From an uncultured Erysipelotrichaceae bacterium (GTDB lineage Bacteria > Bacillota_I > Bacilli_A > RF39 > UBA660): a DNA stretch of 34,946 bases. Location: NCBI GenBank assembly GCA_902795215.1, contig CADBKG010000020.1, forward strand, positions 1-34,946, read 5' to 3'. The notes beneath the pieces are model-generated. The model ran no database searches. It was not told the DNA's origin and saw only the letters and a program-made list of their open reading frames with translations. Both the position numbers and the translations under genes were made by a program. Positions 1 to 7,588 of this stretch are shown here, piece by piece (position 1 is the stretch's first letter; each line of letters begins with the position of its first letter).

Positions 1-49
1 TTTTTTAGTCAATTACATTGTATCAAAATCACATGTCTTTTTATATATT

Positions 50-83
50 AAAATTAGTGTTGTGATTTTTCTCACCAACACTA
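50..83 (-). terminator. Rho-independent terminator of the VTC/glycosidase gene group
   Basis: Read on the minus strand, AGTGTTGGTGA and TCACAACACT form a stem with one bulged base around a six-base A-rich loop, followed by AATTTT. The hairpin overlaps the TAG stop of the last small membrane protein, so it closes that gene group. Confidence 0.65.
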
Positions 84-440
84 TTTATAATACAACCATT
101 TTTTAAAGAGTTTAATTATTAATGGAATTACAACAAGAATAATACCAACAACAAGATATATAATTATATATTTGTTAGTTATACCAATTATTTCAAATAC
201 ACCTTTAAGTATAGAAAATAAAGTTATAGTAATTATTCCCATATCTAATAATTCACTATCTATTTTTAAAAGTCTTATTATAAGTAAGCCTATTAATGGA
301 ATAATAAATGCATACATCATATATGGTGAATAAACATCATGACTAAATTGCTCATAAATAAAACCAAAAACAAGAGTGCATATTATTCCAATTATGTAAT
401 GTTTTGTTTTTTTATTAATATCCAATGTAGACAATATCAC
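81..440 (-). CDS. Small multi-pass membrane protein, function unknown
   Basis: The product is about 117-119 aa with four hydrophobic stretches (about residues 15-30, 40-58, 65-85 and 92-110) and a basic C-terminus (KLFKKWLYYK), so it is an integral membrane protein. I recognise no catalytic motif. It is the last gene after the phosphodiester glycosidase and overlaps its end by 26 bases, which suggests translational coupling. The start is uncertain. The ribosome site AGGAAGG (444-450) lies 3 bases before GTG (438-440), 6 before an in-frame ATA (435-437) and 9 before TTG (432-434). The 9-base TTG spacing looks most normal; the interval given uses GTG. It may work with the glycosidase at the membrane, but that rests on position only. 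Confidence 0.7.
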   Translation of the reverse strand: MILSTLDINKKTKHYIIGIICTLVFGFIYEQFSHDVYSPYMMYAFIIPLIGLLIIRLLKIDSELLDMGIITITLFSILKGVFEIIGITNKYIIIYLVVGIILVVIPLIIKLFKKWLYYK

Positions 441-1293
441 TCACCTTCCTTTCGGAAGAATGTCTCCCAGTATTTGTAGGATTATTTATAACATTTCCAT
501 TAAATACCATTGTACTAGATCCTCCGCCATCTAAATTATAAGCTATGTTACATTTTAGTGTTTGCATAAAGTTTGCAAGCTGATACAAACTAAGACCTTC
601 TGACTGTTGTGTTCTACCATCCGATACAACAAATACAAGGTGGTTATTATCTATTATTCCTATCGCAGTTCTTGGGTTTGACGCCATAGCTTTACCTACT
701 TCATCATTTTCAGATACACTAATACTATTATCAACTATTAATGCAGGTCCAAAAGATAAAACATTATAGGCACCTTTTTCTTTTAGTTCTTCTAAAGAAA
801 TGCTATCTTCAGTTATTATTTCAAAAGAACCATCTTCATAAATTACCAAATCTTCTTGATTACTTTTAACAGTGGTTCTATATATTGTTCCATTTCTAAG
901 AACATATCCTTTTTCTTGAACACCATAATAATCCCCATTAATTGCAAGTATCGCATTAACAGAATCAGCTATATTAGATGTAGCATCAGTTATATTACGA
1001 CCATATAAATTATTAGCTAAAGCCGTTTTTAATAATAAGGGATTTTTTATTTCTACATCTGCGACATAAATATCAGTATCATATTCCCTATATGTATTTA
1101 AACTAATTTTTATATTATCATCTTCATATGAATCATCACTAGATTTTATTTCTCCACTTTCAATACTACTAGTTGGAGAAGCTTCACTTTCTATTACTGT
1201 ATACGTTTTTTTAATTACTAATGAGTTTAACAATAGATATATTACACTTAAAACTAATATTGTAATATATATTATAGTAAACTTCTTTTTTAT
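415..1293 (-). CDS. Membrane-anchored phosphodiester glycosidase (NAGPA/DUF2233 family)
   Basis: The C-terminal ~200 residues carry the hallmarks of the N-acetylglucosamine-1-phosphodiester alpha-N-acetylglucosaminidase family: NGDYYG, FGPALIVD, NPRTAIGI, SDGRTQQSEGLS, NLDGGGSSTMVFNG and ERKVSDIVYI. Family members hydrolyse sugar-1-phosphodiesters, here presumably outside the cell on a surface polymer. The first ATG/GTG/TTG-type start in the frame is TTG at 1231-1233, but that would cut through the membrane anchor. Extending the frame upstream gives KKKFTIIYITILVLSVIYLL, a typical N-terminal anchor, starting at ATA (1291-1293). A ribosome site AAGGAAG lies 7 bases before that ATA, so an ATA start (292 aa) is the best reading. 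It lies 4 bases downstream of the DPM1-like gene, in one operon. Confidence 0.82.
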   Translation of the reverse strand: MKKKFTIIYITILVLSVIYLLLNSLVIKKTYTVIESEASPTSSIESGEIKSSDDSYEDDNIKISLNTYREYDTDIYVADVEIKNPLLLKTALANNLYGRNITDATSNIADSVNAILAINGDYYGVQEKGYVLRNGTIYRTTVKSNQEDLVIYEDGSFEIITEDSISLEELKEKGAYNVLSFGPALIVDNSISVSENDEVGKAMASNPRTAIGIIDNNHLVFVVSDGRTQQSEGLSLYQLANFMQTLKCNIAYNLDGGGSSTMVFNGNVINNPTNTGRHSSERKVSDIVYIGY

Positions 1294-1297
1294 AAAA

Positions 1298-1975
1298 TCA
1301 CTTCCTTTTAAATTTAAAATTAAATATTTGTTTATATATCATAAATGAATCTCTTACTACTTTATAGTGAGATGATTTATTATTTTCTATATAAATAGTT
1401 TCTATTGGAACTTCTATAATTTTTATTTTTTCTCTTGTTGCATCTAATAGCACGTTCATTTCATATTCGAATCGATCCCCTTTTGTTTTTAACATAAAAG
1501 GAATAAGTTCTTTTGTAAACGCTCTAAGTCCTGTTTGGGTATCATAAACATCTACACCAGTAAAAGTTCTGAAAACAAATCTTGTAATTCTATTTCCCAT
1601 AGTACTTCTAAGTGGCATTTTTTCATTTCTAATTCTTTTTCCAAGGATTAAAGATGATTTATTTTCTTTTAATACATCACATAGTTTATATGCATCTTTT
1701 GTTGTATGTTGACCATCTGAATCCATAGTTATGATATATGCTTCTTTATATTTTTCATCAATGTATTTTAAACCTTTTTTCAAAGCATATCCTTTACCTT
1801 TGTTTTCTCTATAACTAATTACATGTCCAGAGCATTTTTCAAATACCTCATCATATTTTTTTTCTGATCCATCATTAACTATAACTATATCTATTTTGTC
1901 TTTTTCTAATTGTTTAGTAAGTTTAACTAGTTTCTCATCAGGCGCTAGTGATGGAATAAGCGCTACTATCTTCAT
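1298..1975 (-). CDS. DPM1-like family 2 glycosyltransferase
   Basis: This 225 aa single-domain GT-A enzyme resembles dolichol/polyprenyl-phosphate mannosyltransferases. It shows IVIVNDGS near residue 31, NKGKGYALKKGL near 58, the metal/nucleotide motif MDSDGQH near 84, and DTQTGLRAF plus DRFEYEMNVLL in the acceptor half. It has no C-terminal membrane segments, so it probably acts at the inner membrane face, moving a sugar from a nucleotide donor to polyprenyl phosphate. The ATG is preceded by GGAGG at 8-base spacing. It is the first gene after a promoter at 2004-2032 and is followed 4 bases later by the phosphodiester glycosidase. That suggests one enzyme makes and the other trims a phospho-linked sugar (inference). 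Confidence 0.88.
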   Translation of the reverse strand: MKIVALIPSLAPDEKLVKLTKQLEKDKIDIVIVNDGSEKKYDEVFEKCSGHVISYRENKGKGYALKKGLKYIDEKYKEAYIITMDSDGQHTTKDAYKLCDVLKENKSSLILGKRIRNEKMPLRSTMGNRITRFVFRTFTGVDVYDTQTGLRAFTKELIPFMLKTKGDRFEYEMNVLLDATREKIKIIEVPIETIYIENNKSSHYKVVRDSFMIYKQIFNFKFKRK

Positions 1976-2003
1976 ATTATTACCTCCAATATATCTTATT
2001 TAC

Positions 2004-2032
2004 ATTATATCATTAATATATAATTATTTCAT
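2004..2032 (-). promoter_or_regulatory. Sigma-A promoter for the DPM1-like/glycosidase genes
   Basis: On the minus strand a perfect TATAAT (2004-2009) preceded by TGA (extended -10) stands 17 bases from ATGAAA (4/6 match to TTGACA). It lies in the 91-base gap upstream of the DPM1-like gene. Confidence 0.6.
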
Positions 2033-2066
2033 TCATCTCTCCTTTATTTAACGTTTGTTTTACCCA

Positions 2067-2729
2067 TTATAATTCACTTTCATTAAAAGAGCTTGATATC
2101 ATAATTTTTAAATTACCATTTCTTACTCTTATATCATCTATTAATTTTTTCTCATTAGTATCTTTTTTTAATTTAATTCTATATGTTAATTCAAATAAGC
2201 TTCCCATATTAGTTGTTTTAGCTTTTAATAAAGAATATTCATTTAGGCTTTTATCAAAAATATCTTTAAAGCAATCAGTATAATCCATATCTTCTGGGAT
2301 AACTATTCTAAGTTCCTTTTCTAAGGTATCATCACTTGCAAAATTAGAAGTAGATAATACATATAGAACCGCAGAAATAAAAACTGTAAATAATAATGCA
2401 AAACCAATGTATCCACATCCTATTGCAAGACCAATTGCCATTGAGAAAAATACACTAAGTATTTCTTTAGAATTTCCTGGTATACTTCTAAATCTTATTA
2501 ATGAAAATGCCCCTAAGACTGCAACGCTAGTTCCTAGATTACCATTAACAAGCAATATTACCATTGCAACCAGACTGGGCAGAGTTGCAAGTGTTATTAC
2601 AAAGTTTTTGTTTGTTCTTGTAGTCGCCCTATGTACAAGCGATACTACTATTCCAAGTATCATTGCTGTGATAATACATATTCCAAAGTTAGTAATTGTT
2701 ACACTTTCTCCAATAATACTATTAAACAT
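2067..2729 (-). CDS. DUF4956 family membrane protein
   Basis: The 220 aa protein has four hydrophobic helices in its first half (about residues 12-32, 43-64, 88-104 and 106-125). Between them is the conserved stretch VAVLGAFSLIRFRSIPGN, characteristic of DUF4956. The C-terminal ~90 residues form a soluble domain. The biochemical role of the family is not established to my knowledge. It is commonly adjacent to VTC-domain proteins, as here: its ATG overlaps the end of the VTC gene by 8 bases, with AAGGAG upstream. That suggests it is the membrane partner of the VTC protein in polyphosphate or surface phosphate chemistry (inference). Confidence 0.88.
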   Translation of the reverse strand: MFNSIIGESVTITNFGICIITAMILGIVVSLVHRATTRTNKNFVITLATLPSLVAMVILLVNGNLGTSVAVLGAFSLIRFRSIPGNSKEILSVFFSMAIGLAIGCGYIGFALLFTVFISAVLYVLSTSNFASDDTLEKELRIVIPEDMDYTDCFKDIFDKSLNEYSLLKAKTTNMGSLFELTYRIKLKKDTNEKKLIDDIRVRNGNLKIMISSSFNESEL

Positions 2730-3417
2730 TTAACATTTCTCCTTTCATCTTTTTATATATATTTCCATACTTTGAAAATGATTTTGGATATATTTTGAGT
2801 TTTGTTAAAACATCCGTGAACCATAAAGGTATTGTTCCTAAAGATTTTAGTTCCATTATGTGCATAGGATTATCAAAGTATAATTTTCCTGCATCGCCAT
2901 ATTCTAACTTTAATTCTTCTTCCCTACTTCTGATGTTCTTATCAAATGTTATCCTAAAGTTTTTATTATCTTTATCGTAATAAGAATATCTATCATAACT
3001 AAGCATTAGTTTTGGTTTCAAATTTTCTTTCTTAATTATATAATCTATTTCTTTCATAATCTGTTTATTATTTGGCATTGTATTATTCTCTATATAATTA
3101 TAATAATCAATTAGTTTGATTTTTTCCCTTCTTTTAAATACAACTCCGTTGTACTTTCCTTTTATTTCGAAAAATACATCATCATCTAAATTTGGTACAT
3201 TGTAACTTCTAAGTCTTACTTTTTGTTTAAATGTTGGTTTATCTAAAGATTTATTTATTATGTCATAGTCATCAGTATCAAAATAAATGTTACATATTGT
3301 ACTTTTATAGAAACGATCCTCCATTAAATACTTATCTATTTTTTTCATAAGCTTTTTGTATTCTTCATCGGTTAAAAGATATTTTGTTTCAACTCTTTTA
3401 AATACATTTGTATCCAT
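2722..3417 (-). CDS. VTC domain (polyphosphate polymerase-like) protein
   Basis: The 231 aa product matches the VTC domain, the catalytic tunnel-fold domain of eukaryotic polyphosphate polymerase. N-terminal KRVETKYLL is followed by basic and acidic strand motifs: YFDT at about residue 49, KVRLRSYN at about 68, FFEIKGKYNGVVFKRRE at about 83 and LSYDRYSYYD at about 132, then the late acidic MELKSLGTIPLWF. In yeast Vtc4 such Lys/Arg/Glu residues bind nucleotide, phosphate and metal. The ATG at 3415-3417 is chosen because GGAGGG lies 5 bases upstream; an ATG 11 codons earlier lacks a site. It is first in a unit with DUF4956. Enzymatic activity is inferred from the family. Confidence 0.85.
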   Translation of the reverse strand: MDTNVFKRVETKYLLTDEEYKKLMKKIDKYLMEDRFYKSTICNIYFDTDDYDIINKSLDKPTFKQKVRLRSYNVPNLDDDVFFEIKGKYNGVVFKRREKIKLIDYYNYIENNTMPNNKQIMKEIDYIIKKENLKPKLMLSYDRYSYYDKDNKNFRITFDKNIRSREEELKLEYGDAGKLYFDNPMHIMELKSLGTIPLWFTDVLTKLKIYPKSFSKYGNIYKKMKGEMLNV

Positions 3418-3486
3418 TTGTCCCTCCTTCTGATATAAATATACTTTCAAAATATGACGATTTTGTGAAGTAAGAAAAAAATAAGA

Positions 3487-3515
3487 GTGAAATAACTAAC
3501 AATATGTAGTATAAT
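3487..3515 (+). promoter_or_regulatory. Promoter of the N/Q/P-rich membrane protein gene
   Basis: TATAAT (3510-3515) lies 17 bases from GTGAAA (3487-3492, 4/6 match to TTGACA), about 28 bases before the plus-strand start. It sits in the divergent gap facing the VTC gene. Confidence 0.55.
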
Positions 3516-3542
3516 GTTTTTATAGTAGAAAAGAGTGTAAAT

Positions 3543-4634
3543 ATGAATAATAACTTAGATCCTTTTGGTATTAACCAAAATAATAATCCATTGCCTAATC
3601 AAAATGTTGATAACCCTCAAGTTGTAAACAATCAGGCAGATAGTTTTAATTTAAACAATACTTCTGAGGTTCAAAGTACACCACAACCAATGCCAAATAT
3701 ACCTCCAGAGAATAATATGGTGAATAATCAAAATATGCAACCAGAAGTAAATAGTCCTAATGGGTATGCACCTATTATGCCAGAACAAAATGCTGCAGGG
3801 CAAGTGCAACCTCAACCAAGTCAATCAGTAAATGCTCCAGTGGAACAAACAAATGAACCTGTAAATATGCAACCTAATCAACCTATAAATCCTCAGGTAA
3901 GTCAAACTGTAAATGGCCCTGTAGAATTTGTTGATTTAAATGCTGCTTCAATGCAAAGTGCACCTGCTATGACTAATGAAACACCACAAACAAATATTCC
4001 AGAGCCACCTGTTAATAACCAGCCAGTTATGAACAGCATGGCAAGTTCATCTGCAAATGAAGCCCTTGTAAATGCATTTATTGATAAAAATGTTGATAAA
4101 ATTAAAAATGGTAAATTTAATATAGGAGCGTTTTTCTTAGGAAGCCTTTACCTCTTTTATAGAAAAATGTATCTATATGCAATACTGTTGATAGCATTAG
4201 AAATAGGAACAACTTTATTGTTTCCTATAGGTGGATTATTAGTTAATATATTATTGGCAATCTTCATAAATAAAATCTATGTTAATTTTGCGACCAAAAA
4301 AGTTAATAACATTGTAGTTAAAAATCCTAATCTTTCAGAAAATGAACTTGTTGAAATATGTAAAAAACAGGGTGGAACAAGCATACTTGCTGCAATATTA
4401 AGTACAATAATTGTTTCAGTAATAATAGGTATAATTATGGCTTTAGTAACATTTTTCATAATAGGTCCACTTAATGAACAAGTTGCTTTATCACAAGCAT
4501 GCTCTAACGGACCTGGTTACAACACATCTACTACTGAAGGAGCTATTACATGTTCAGAATATGATAGTAACGGAAAATATAGTTGTACATTCACAAATAC
4601 TAAAAATGAAACTATTACAAAAGATTGTAATTAA
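3543..4634 (+). CDS. Asn/Gln/Pro-rich membrane protein with DUF2628-like domain
   Basis: The 363 aa protein has three parts. Residues 1 to about 170 are low complexity, rich in N, Q, P and V, with repeated short units such as NQPINPQVSQTVN, and probably disordered. Residues ~180-300 begin with KIKNGKFNIGAFFLGSLYLFYRK, like DUF2628 proteins, and hold about four membrane segments. The last ~55 residues form a tail with four cysteines (QACSN, ITCSEY, YSCTF, KDCN) that could make two disulphides if outside the cell. No enzyme motif was seen. The ribosome site is weak (AAGAG). It is a monocistronic plus-strand gene between two minus-strand units, closed by a hairpin shared with the converging gene. 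Confidence 0.8.
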   Translation: MNNNLDPFGINQNNNPLPNQNVDNPQVVNNQADSFNLNNTSEVQSTPQPMPNIPPENNMVNNQNMQPEVNSPNGYAPIMPEQNAAGQVQPQPSQSVNAPVEQTNEPVNMQPNQPINPQVSQTVNGPVEFVDLNAASMQSAPAMTNETPQTNIPEPPVNNQPVMNSMASSSANEALVNAFIDKNVDKIKNGKFNIGAFFLGSLYLFYRKMYLYAILLIALEIGTTLLFPIGGLLVNILLAIFINKIYVNFATKKVNNIVVKNPNLSENELVEICKKQGGTSILAAILSTIIVSVIIGIIMALVTFFIIGPLNEQVALSQACSNGPGYNTSTTEGAITCSEYDSNGKYSCTFTNTKNETITKDCN

Positions 4635-4658
4635 AAAACTGCATATATTGCAGTTTTT
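4634..4658. terminator. Bidirectional terminator between converging genes
   Basis: AAAAACTGCA and TGCAGTTTTT pair perfectly (10 bp) around TATAT. With U-runs in both directions it serves the plus-strand DUF2628-like gene and the minus-strand RyR-domain gene, whose stop lies in it. Confidence 0.85.
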
Positions 4659-6453
4659 ATTTTAATAAATTAGCTATATTTTTTATAAACTCTTCATCCT
4701 TTTTATCAACATCTTTTTTAGATAGAATATCCCCTGCTTCCTTTAATTTATCAAATTCAGTCAAAAATGGATGAAGTTTTGCAATGTAATGAATATGTGA
4801 ATTTGTTTTGCGCTCGTATTTTTTTGCTTCTTTAGCATCTATGCCAGAGAAACCACAAGACCTCATATATGCAACCCATCTTTCATGTTCTCCCTTAATG
4901 AGTTTATTTTTAATCTCTGTTTTATTTTTTTCTTTTTCAAACTTTATTAAATCTTCCTTTAGATTATTTGTTGTATTAGAACCTAACACTGAATACATCT
5001 TATACTTTAGATGTAATGCTGCCGCCCTAGAAGATTTAACATTATAATTATCATTATAATAATCAATTATTTTTTTCTCTTTTGAAACATCTCTTTTATC
5101 ATATAATAAATGGATAGACTCAGCATTTTTTTCTATTCTAGAATCTAGTATGCCTGAATTTCCATACATATTGGATATACTTCCAAAGCTATTAATATTA
5201 AGGTTTTCTTTATTTTCGTTTTTAATATATTTTATATTTCTATTAATTGATTCTTTCCTTATTAAGACATTAATTACTGGCATATTTTCATAATTTGAAT
5301 CACTTCTCATAAATAAAGATCTTAAATACAATGCGTATTCTATATTTTTTTCATCATCAGAGCTAGCAATTACTATATAATTAATATTTTTAATTTTTGA
5401 AAGTGTTTCACTTGTTTCCTTAGTATAAAGATTACTATTTATAAAATTAAACTTCGCATTCAAAAGTATTTCTGGATATTTAGATATTAATTCTTCCTTT
5501 ATATTTTTATCACTTAAAGAAAGTATATTGATTATAAGTTTATAATCTGGAATTTTACCACACCAAGAAAAAGTTTTAATTAACTCTTCAAATATGTTAC
5601 CTTCCCCTACAATAAGAGTATTTATTGTATTATTTGTTTGATTTAAATATAATGGGTATTTATCTATTAAATTATATACTACTCTTTCATTTTCATTAAC
5701 TATTTTTAGTTTAACATTACCCTTATCTACTGAATTAAGCATTGTTTCAGATGCTTCATTATCAAGCAAGGTATATACGTTAATATTTAATTTAGTGGTT
5801 TTATATTTTTCAATTAATTTAAGAGAATCTTCAAGATTTTTAGATTTATCTTCTGAAAATAAATAATAAGTTAAACTTTTTGTTTTTTTATTCTCAAGAC
5901 TTAAATTAATTATGCTTTTTGATATTTTAATTCCTTTAACAGAAGTAATTTTATTTGTATCACTTTGATTAATATTATTAATAAATACTTTTGTTCTATT
6001 AATGTTTTCATCATTTGCAGAGATAGCAATAGTTCTATCGTTAATTTCTGAGAAAACAACTAATTCTTTCTTTTTCAAAAATATTAGTTTAAATTTATTA
6101 AAAATATTATCTATTAAAGTTAAAATAAAAGTTACAGTAAGTAAAGGTATAAAAGTAAATAATCCATATATAAAGAATACATATAAAATATTAAGAGTGC
6201 TATCTAAAGAAATGTTTTTAATTATAGAAATATCTTCTGTTAAACTTATCGCTTGAAATGAATAGAAAAAACTACTAAATAAAATATATGTTTTTGTTCT
6301 ACCTGTCATTAAAGGATAAACTAGTATAGTAAGTGTAATAATCATTGCAAGAACAATATGAAAGAATTTTACTTTTACATTTTTAATTTTTATTGATAAT
6401 AATATATTTATAAGTAAGAATAAAAACGCAATTGTTAAATTAAAATAATTCAT
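4657..6453 (-). CDS. Membrane protein with TrkA-like Rossmann region and C-terminal RyR domain
   Basis: The 598 aa protein starts with three or four membrane helices (about 4-22, 30-49, possibly 54-70, and 87-114). A cytosolic part follows. An incomplete Rossmann-like segment starts at ~130 (ELVVFSEINDR). A second has the dinucleotide loop VGEGNIFEEL (282-291) and the TrkA-N/RCK-type strand IVIASSDDEKNIEYAL (360-375). SSRAAALHLKYKM (474-486) leads to a RyR domain (~518-574) with GEHERWVAYMRSCGF and KLHPFLTEFDKL. TrkA-N folds bind NAD(H) or nucleotides; RyR domains are ligand-binding modules of ryanodine receptors and some bacterial proteins. The ATG abuts the TIR-STING stop and its AGGAG lies inside that gene, so the two are translationally coupled. 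I infer a membrane effector gated by a nucleotide. An ordinary ion-transport regulator is possible, but no canonical pore motif was seen. Confidence 0.75.
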   Translation of the reverse strand: MNYFNLTIAFLFLLINILLSIKIKNVKVKFFHIVLAMIITLTILVYPLMTGRTKTYILFSSFFYSFQAISLTEDISIIKNISLDSTLNILYVFFIYGLFTFIPLLTVTFILTLIDNIFNKFKLIFLKKKELVVFSEINDRTIAISANDENINRTKVFINNINQSDTNKITSVKGIKISKSIINLSLENKKTKSLTYYLFSEDKSKNLEDSLKLIEKYKTTKLNINVYTLLDNEASETMLNSVDKGNVKLKIVNENERVVYNLIDKYPLYLNQTNNTINTLIVGEGNIFEELIKTFSWCGKIPDYKLIINILSLSDKNIKEELISKYPEILLNAKFNFINSNLYTKETSETLSKIKNINYIVIASSDDEKNIEYALYLRSLFMRSDSNYENMPVINVLIRKESINRNIKYIKNENKENLNINSFGSISNMYGNSGILDSRIEKNAESIHLLYDKRDVSKEKKIIDYYNDNYNVKSSRAAALHLKYKMYSVLGSNTTNNLKEDLIKFEKEKNKTEIKNKLIKGEHERWVAYMRSCGFSGIDAKEAKKYERKTNSHIHYIAKLHPFLTEFDKLKEAGDILSKKDVDKKDEEFIKNIANLLK

Positions 6454-7539
6454 TTAATCTCTCCTATCTATTGTTAAATTATTATTTATAATATACATAA
6501 TATTATTAATCTTTTTATTTTTAATATCATCTGATTCTTCTTTATAATTATCATAAATAATATCTTTAACAAACTTCTCGTTTAGTATGTTTCTTAGTGT
6601 TGCTTCAAATAAGTCTAGTTCTTTTTGATAGAATCTTTCTTTCGCTTTCATATCATATTTTTCATCTGCTTCTATATCTAATATCATTTTGGCAGTATCA
6701 TAAGACGTAACTATAGAAGAAGGATAATCATATATATGAATATTGTTATCTACTTTTTTAAATTTAAAACTTATTTCTCTATGTCTAGCTTTTTTGATTA
6801 TTCCTTCTTTTAATCCTTGTTCCTTAATATTATACGTTTCGCTTTCTAAAGGAACTATAATATGCATAAATATATTTTCTAAGTCCGGATCAATAAAGTT
6901 ACCTTCACAGGTAAAACCATCTTCTACGGATTCAAGTAATCTAATTATAAAGTTAGTAGCATACCCTACTGCTGTTGATGCTGCAGCGCCTATAACAACT
7001 GGTGATGTAACAAGTTTATTATCATTTATGTACAAGTCTATATCATCAAATACTTTTTTATCTAGTTTAAAATGCCCTAAATTATTCTTTATATGTTTAT
7101 CTATTTCTGTAATAGATTTATCGTTCCAAATAATATGTTTAATTGCTAATTTTCCATTTAATCCAACTAAATCATCTGGAAGTCTAACATCGCTTTCTGA
7201 TAAAAGGATTACTTTAGATAAACCAAGTGCCATAGAACATAATCCTATTTCAAAAAGGACATTATCTCTCATAGTTTTATAAGTGAATTCTTCTTTATTT
7301 CTAACAAGAACTGATGTATCATGTCCTTCACCTATTAAAACTGCAAAATCAAATGTAGGTATCTTTTTAATAAGTGTTGGAAGTAATGCTACGTTGTCTG
7401 TGTTATTTGCGTTTCCAAATAAATCTCTCCAGCAGAAAGTGTTATAACCTTTTTTGGTAAGGCCATTTATAACATCATCAAGCATTCCATTTCGTTCACT
7501 TTCCCCTGATGAAAAAAGTACAATATTGATTCTTCTCAT
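6454..7539 (-). CDS. TIR-STING fusion protein (CBASS-type immune effector)
   Basis: The 361 aa protein has two domains. Residues ~3-158 are a TIR-like domain of the Cap12/Pycsar-effector type: IVLFSSGESERNGML at the start, FAVLIGEGHD, then RDNVLFEIGLCSMALGLSKV with E97 as probable NADase glutamate, and LPDDLVGLNG. Residues ~178-335 look like a prokaryotic STING domain: AVGYATNFI (190-198), IFMHIIVPLES (223-233), and HREISFKF then IYDYPSSIVTS (269-279), matching the Arg and D-x-P-T/S positions that hold cyclic dinucleotide. Known TIR-STINGs oligomerise on c-di-GMP-like signals and destroy NAD+, killing phage-infected cells. Here no CD-NTase gene is adjacent. GAGGG precedes the ATG by 6 bases and a strong promoter lies upstream. 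The TIR call is firm; the STING call is from motif order and needs a profile or structure check. Confidence 0.78.
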   Translation of the reverse strand: MRRINIVLFSSGESERNGMLDDVINGLTKKGYNTFCWRDLFGNANNTDNVALLPTLIKKIPTFDFAVLIGEGHDTSVLVRNKEEFTYKTMRDNVLFEIGLCSMALGLSKVILLSESDVRLPDDLVGLNGKLAIKHIIWNDKSITEIDKHIKNNLGHFKLDKKVFDDIDLYINDNKLVTSPVVIGAAASTAVGYATNFIIRLLESVEDGFTCEGNFIDPDLENIFMHIIVPLESETYNIKEQGLKEGIIKKARHREISFKFKKVDNNIHIYDYPSSIVTSYDTAKMILDIEADEKYDMKAKERFYQKELDLFEATLRNILNEKFVKDIIYDNYKEESDDIKNKKINNIMYIINNNLTIDRRD

Positions 7540-7556
7540 TTTTATCCCTCAAAAAA

Positions 7557-7585
7557 ATAATATCACTTCATATTTTTATAGTCAA
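7557..7585 (-). promoter_or_regulatory. Strong promoter of the TIR-STING/RyR operon
   Basis: On the minus strand TTGACT (7580-7585) and TATTAT (7557-7562) are 17 bases apart, with TGA giving an extended -10. It lies between the terminator of the preceding gene and the TIR-STING start, so the pair forms its own transcription unit. Confidence 0.72.
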
Positions 7586-7588
7586 ATA

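Noticed and set aside
2407-2733. 108-codon plus-strand frame opposite DUF4956
   Set aside because: The opposite strand has the conserved DUF4956 motif and proper gene spacing; this frame has no start signal.
6743-7282. 179-codon plus-strand open frame opposite the TIR-STING gene
   Set aside because: It is antisense to a gene with clear motifs, has no ribosome site and is Ser/Ile/Leu-rich as expected of a complementary-strand shadow.
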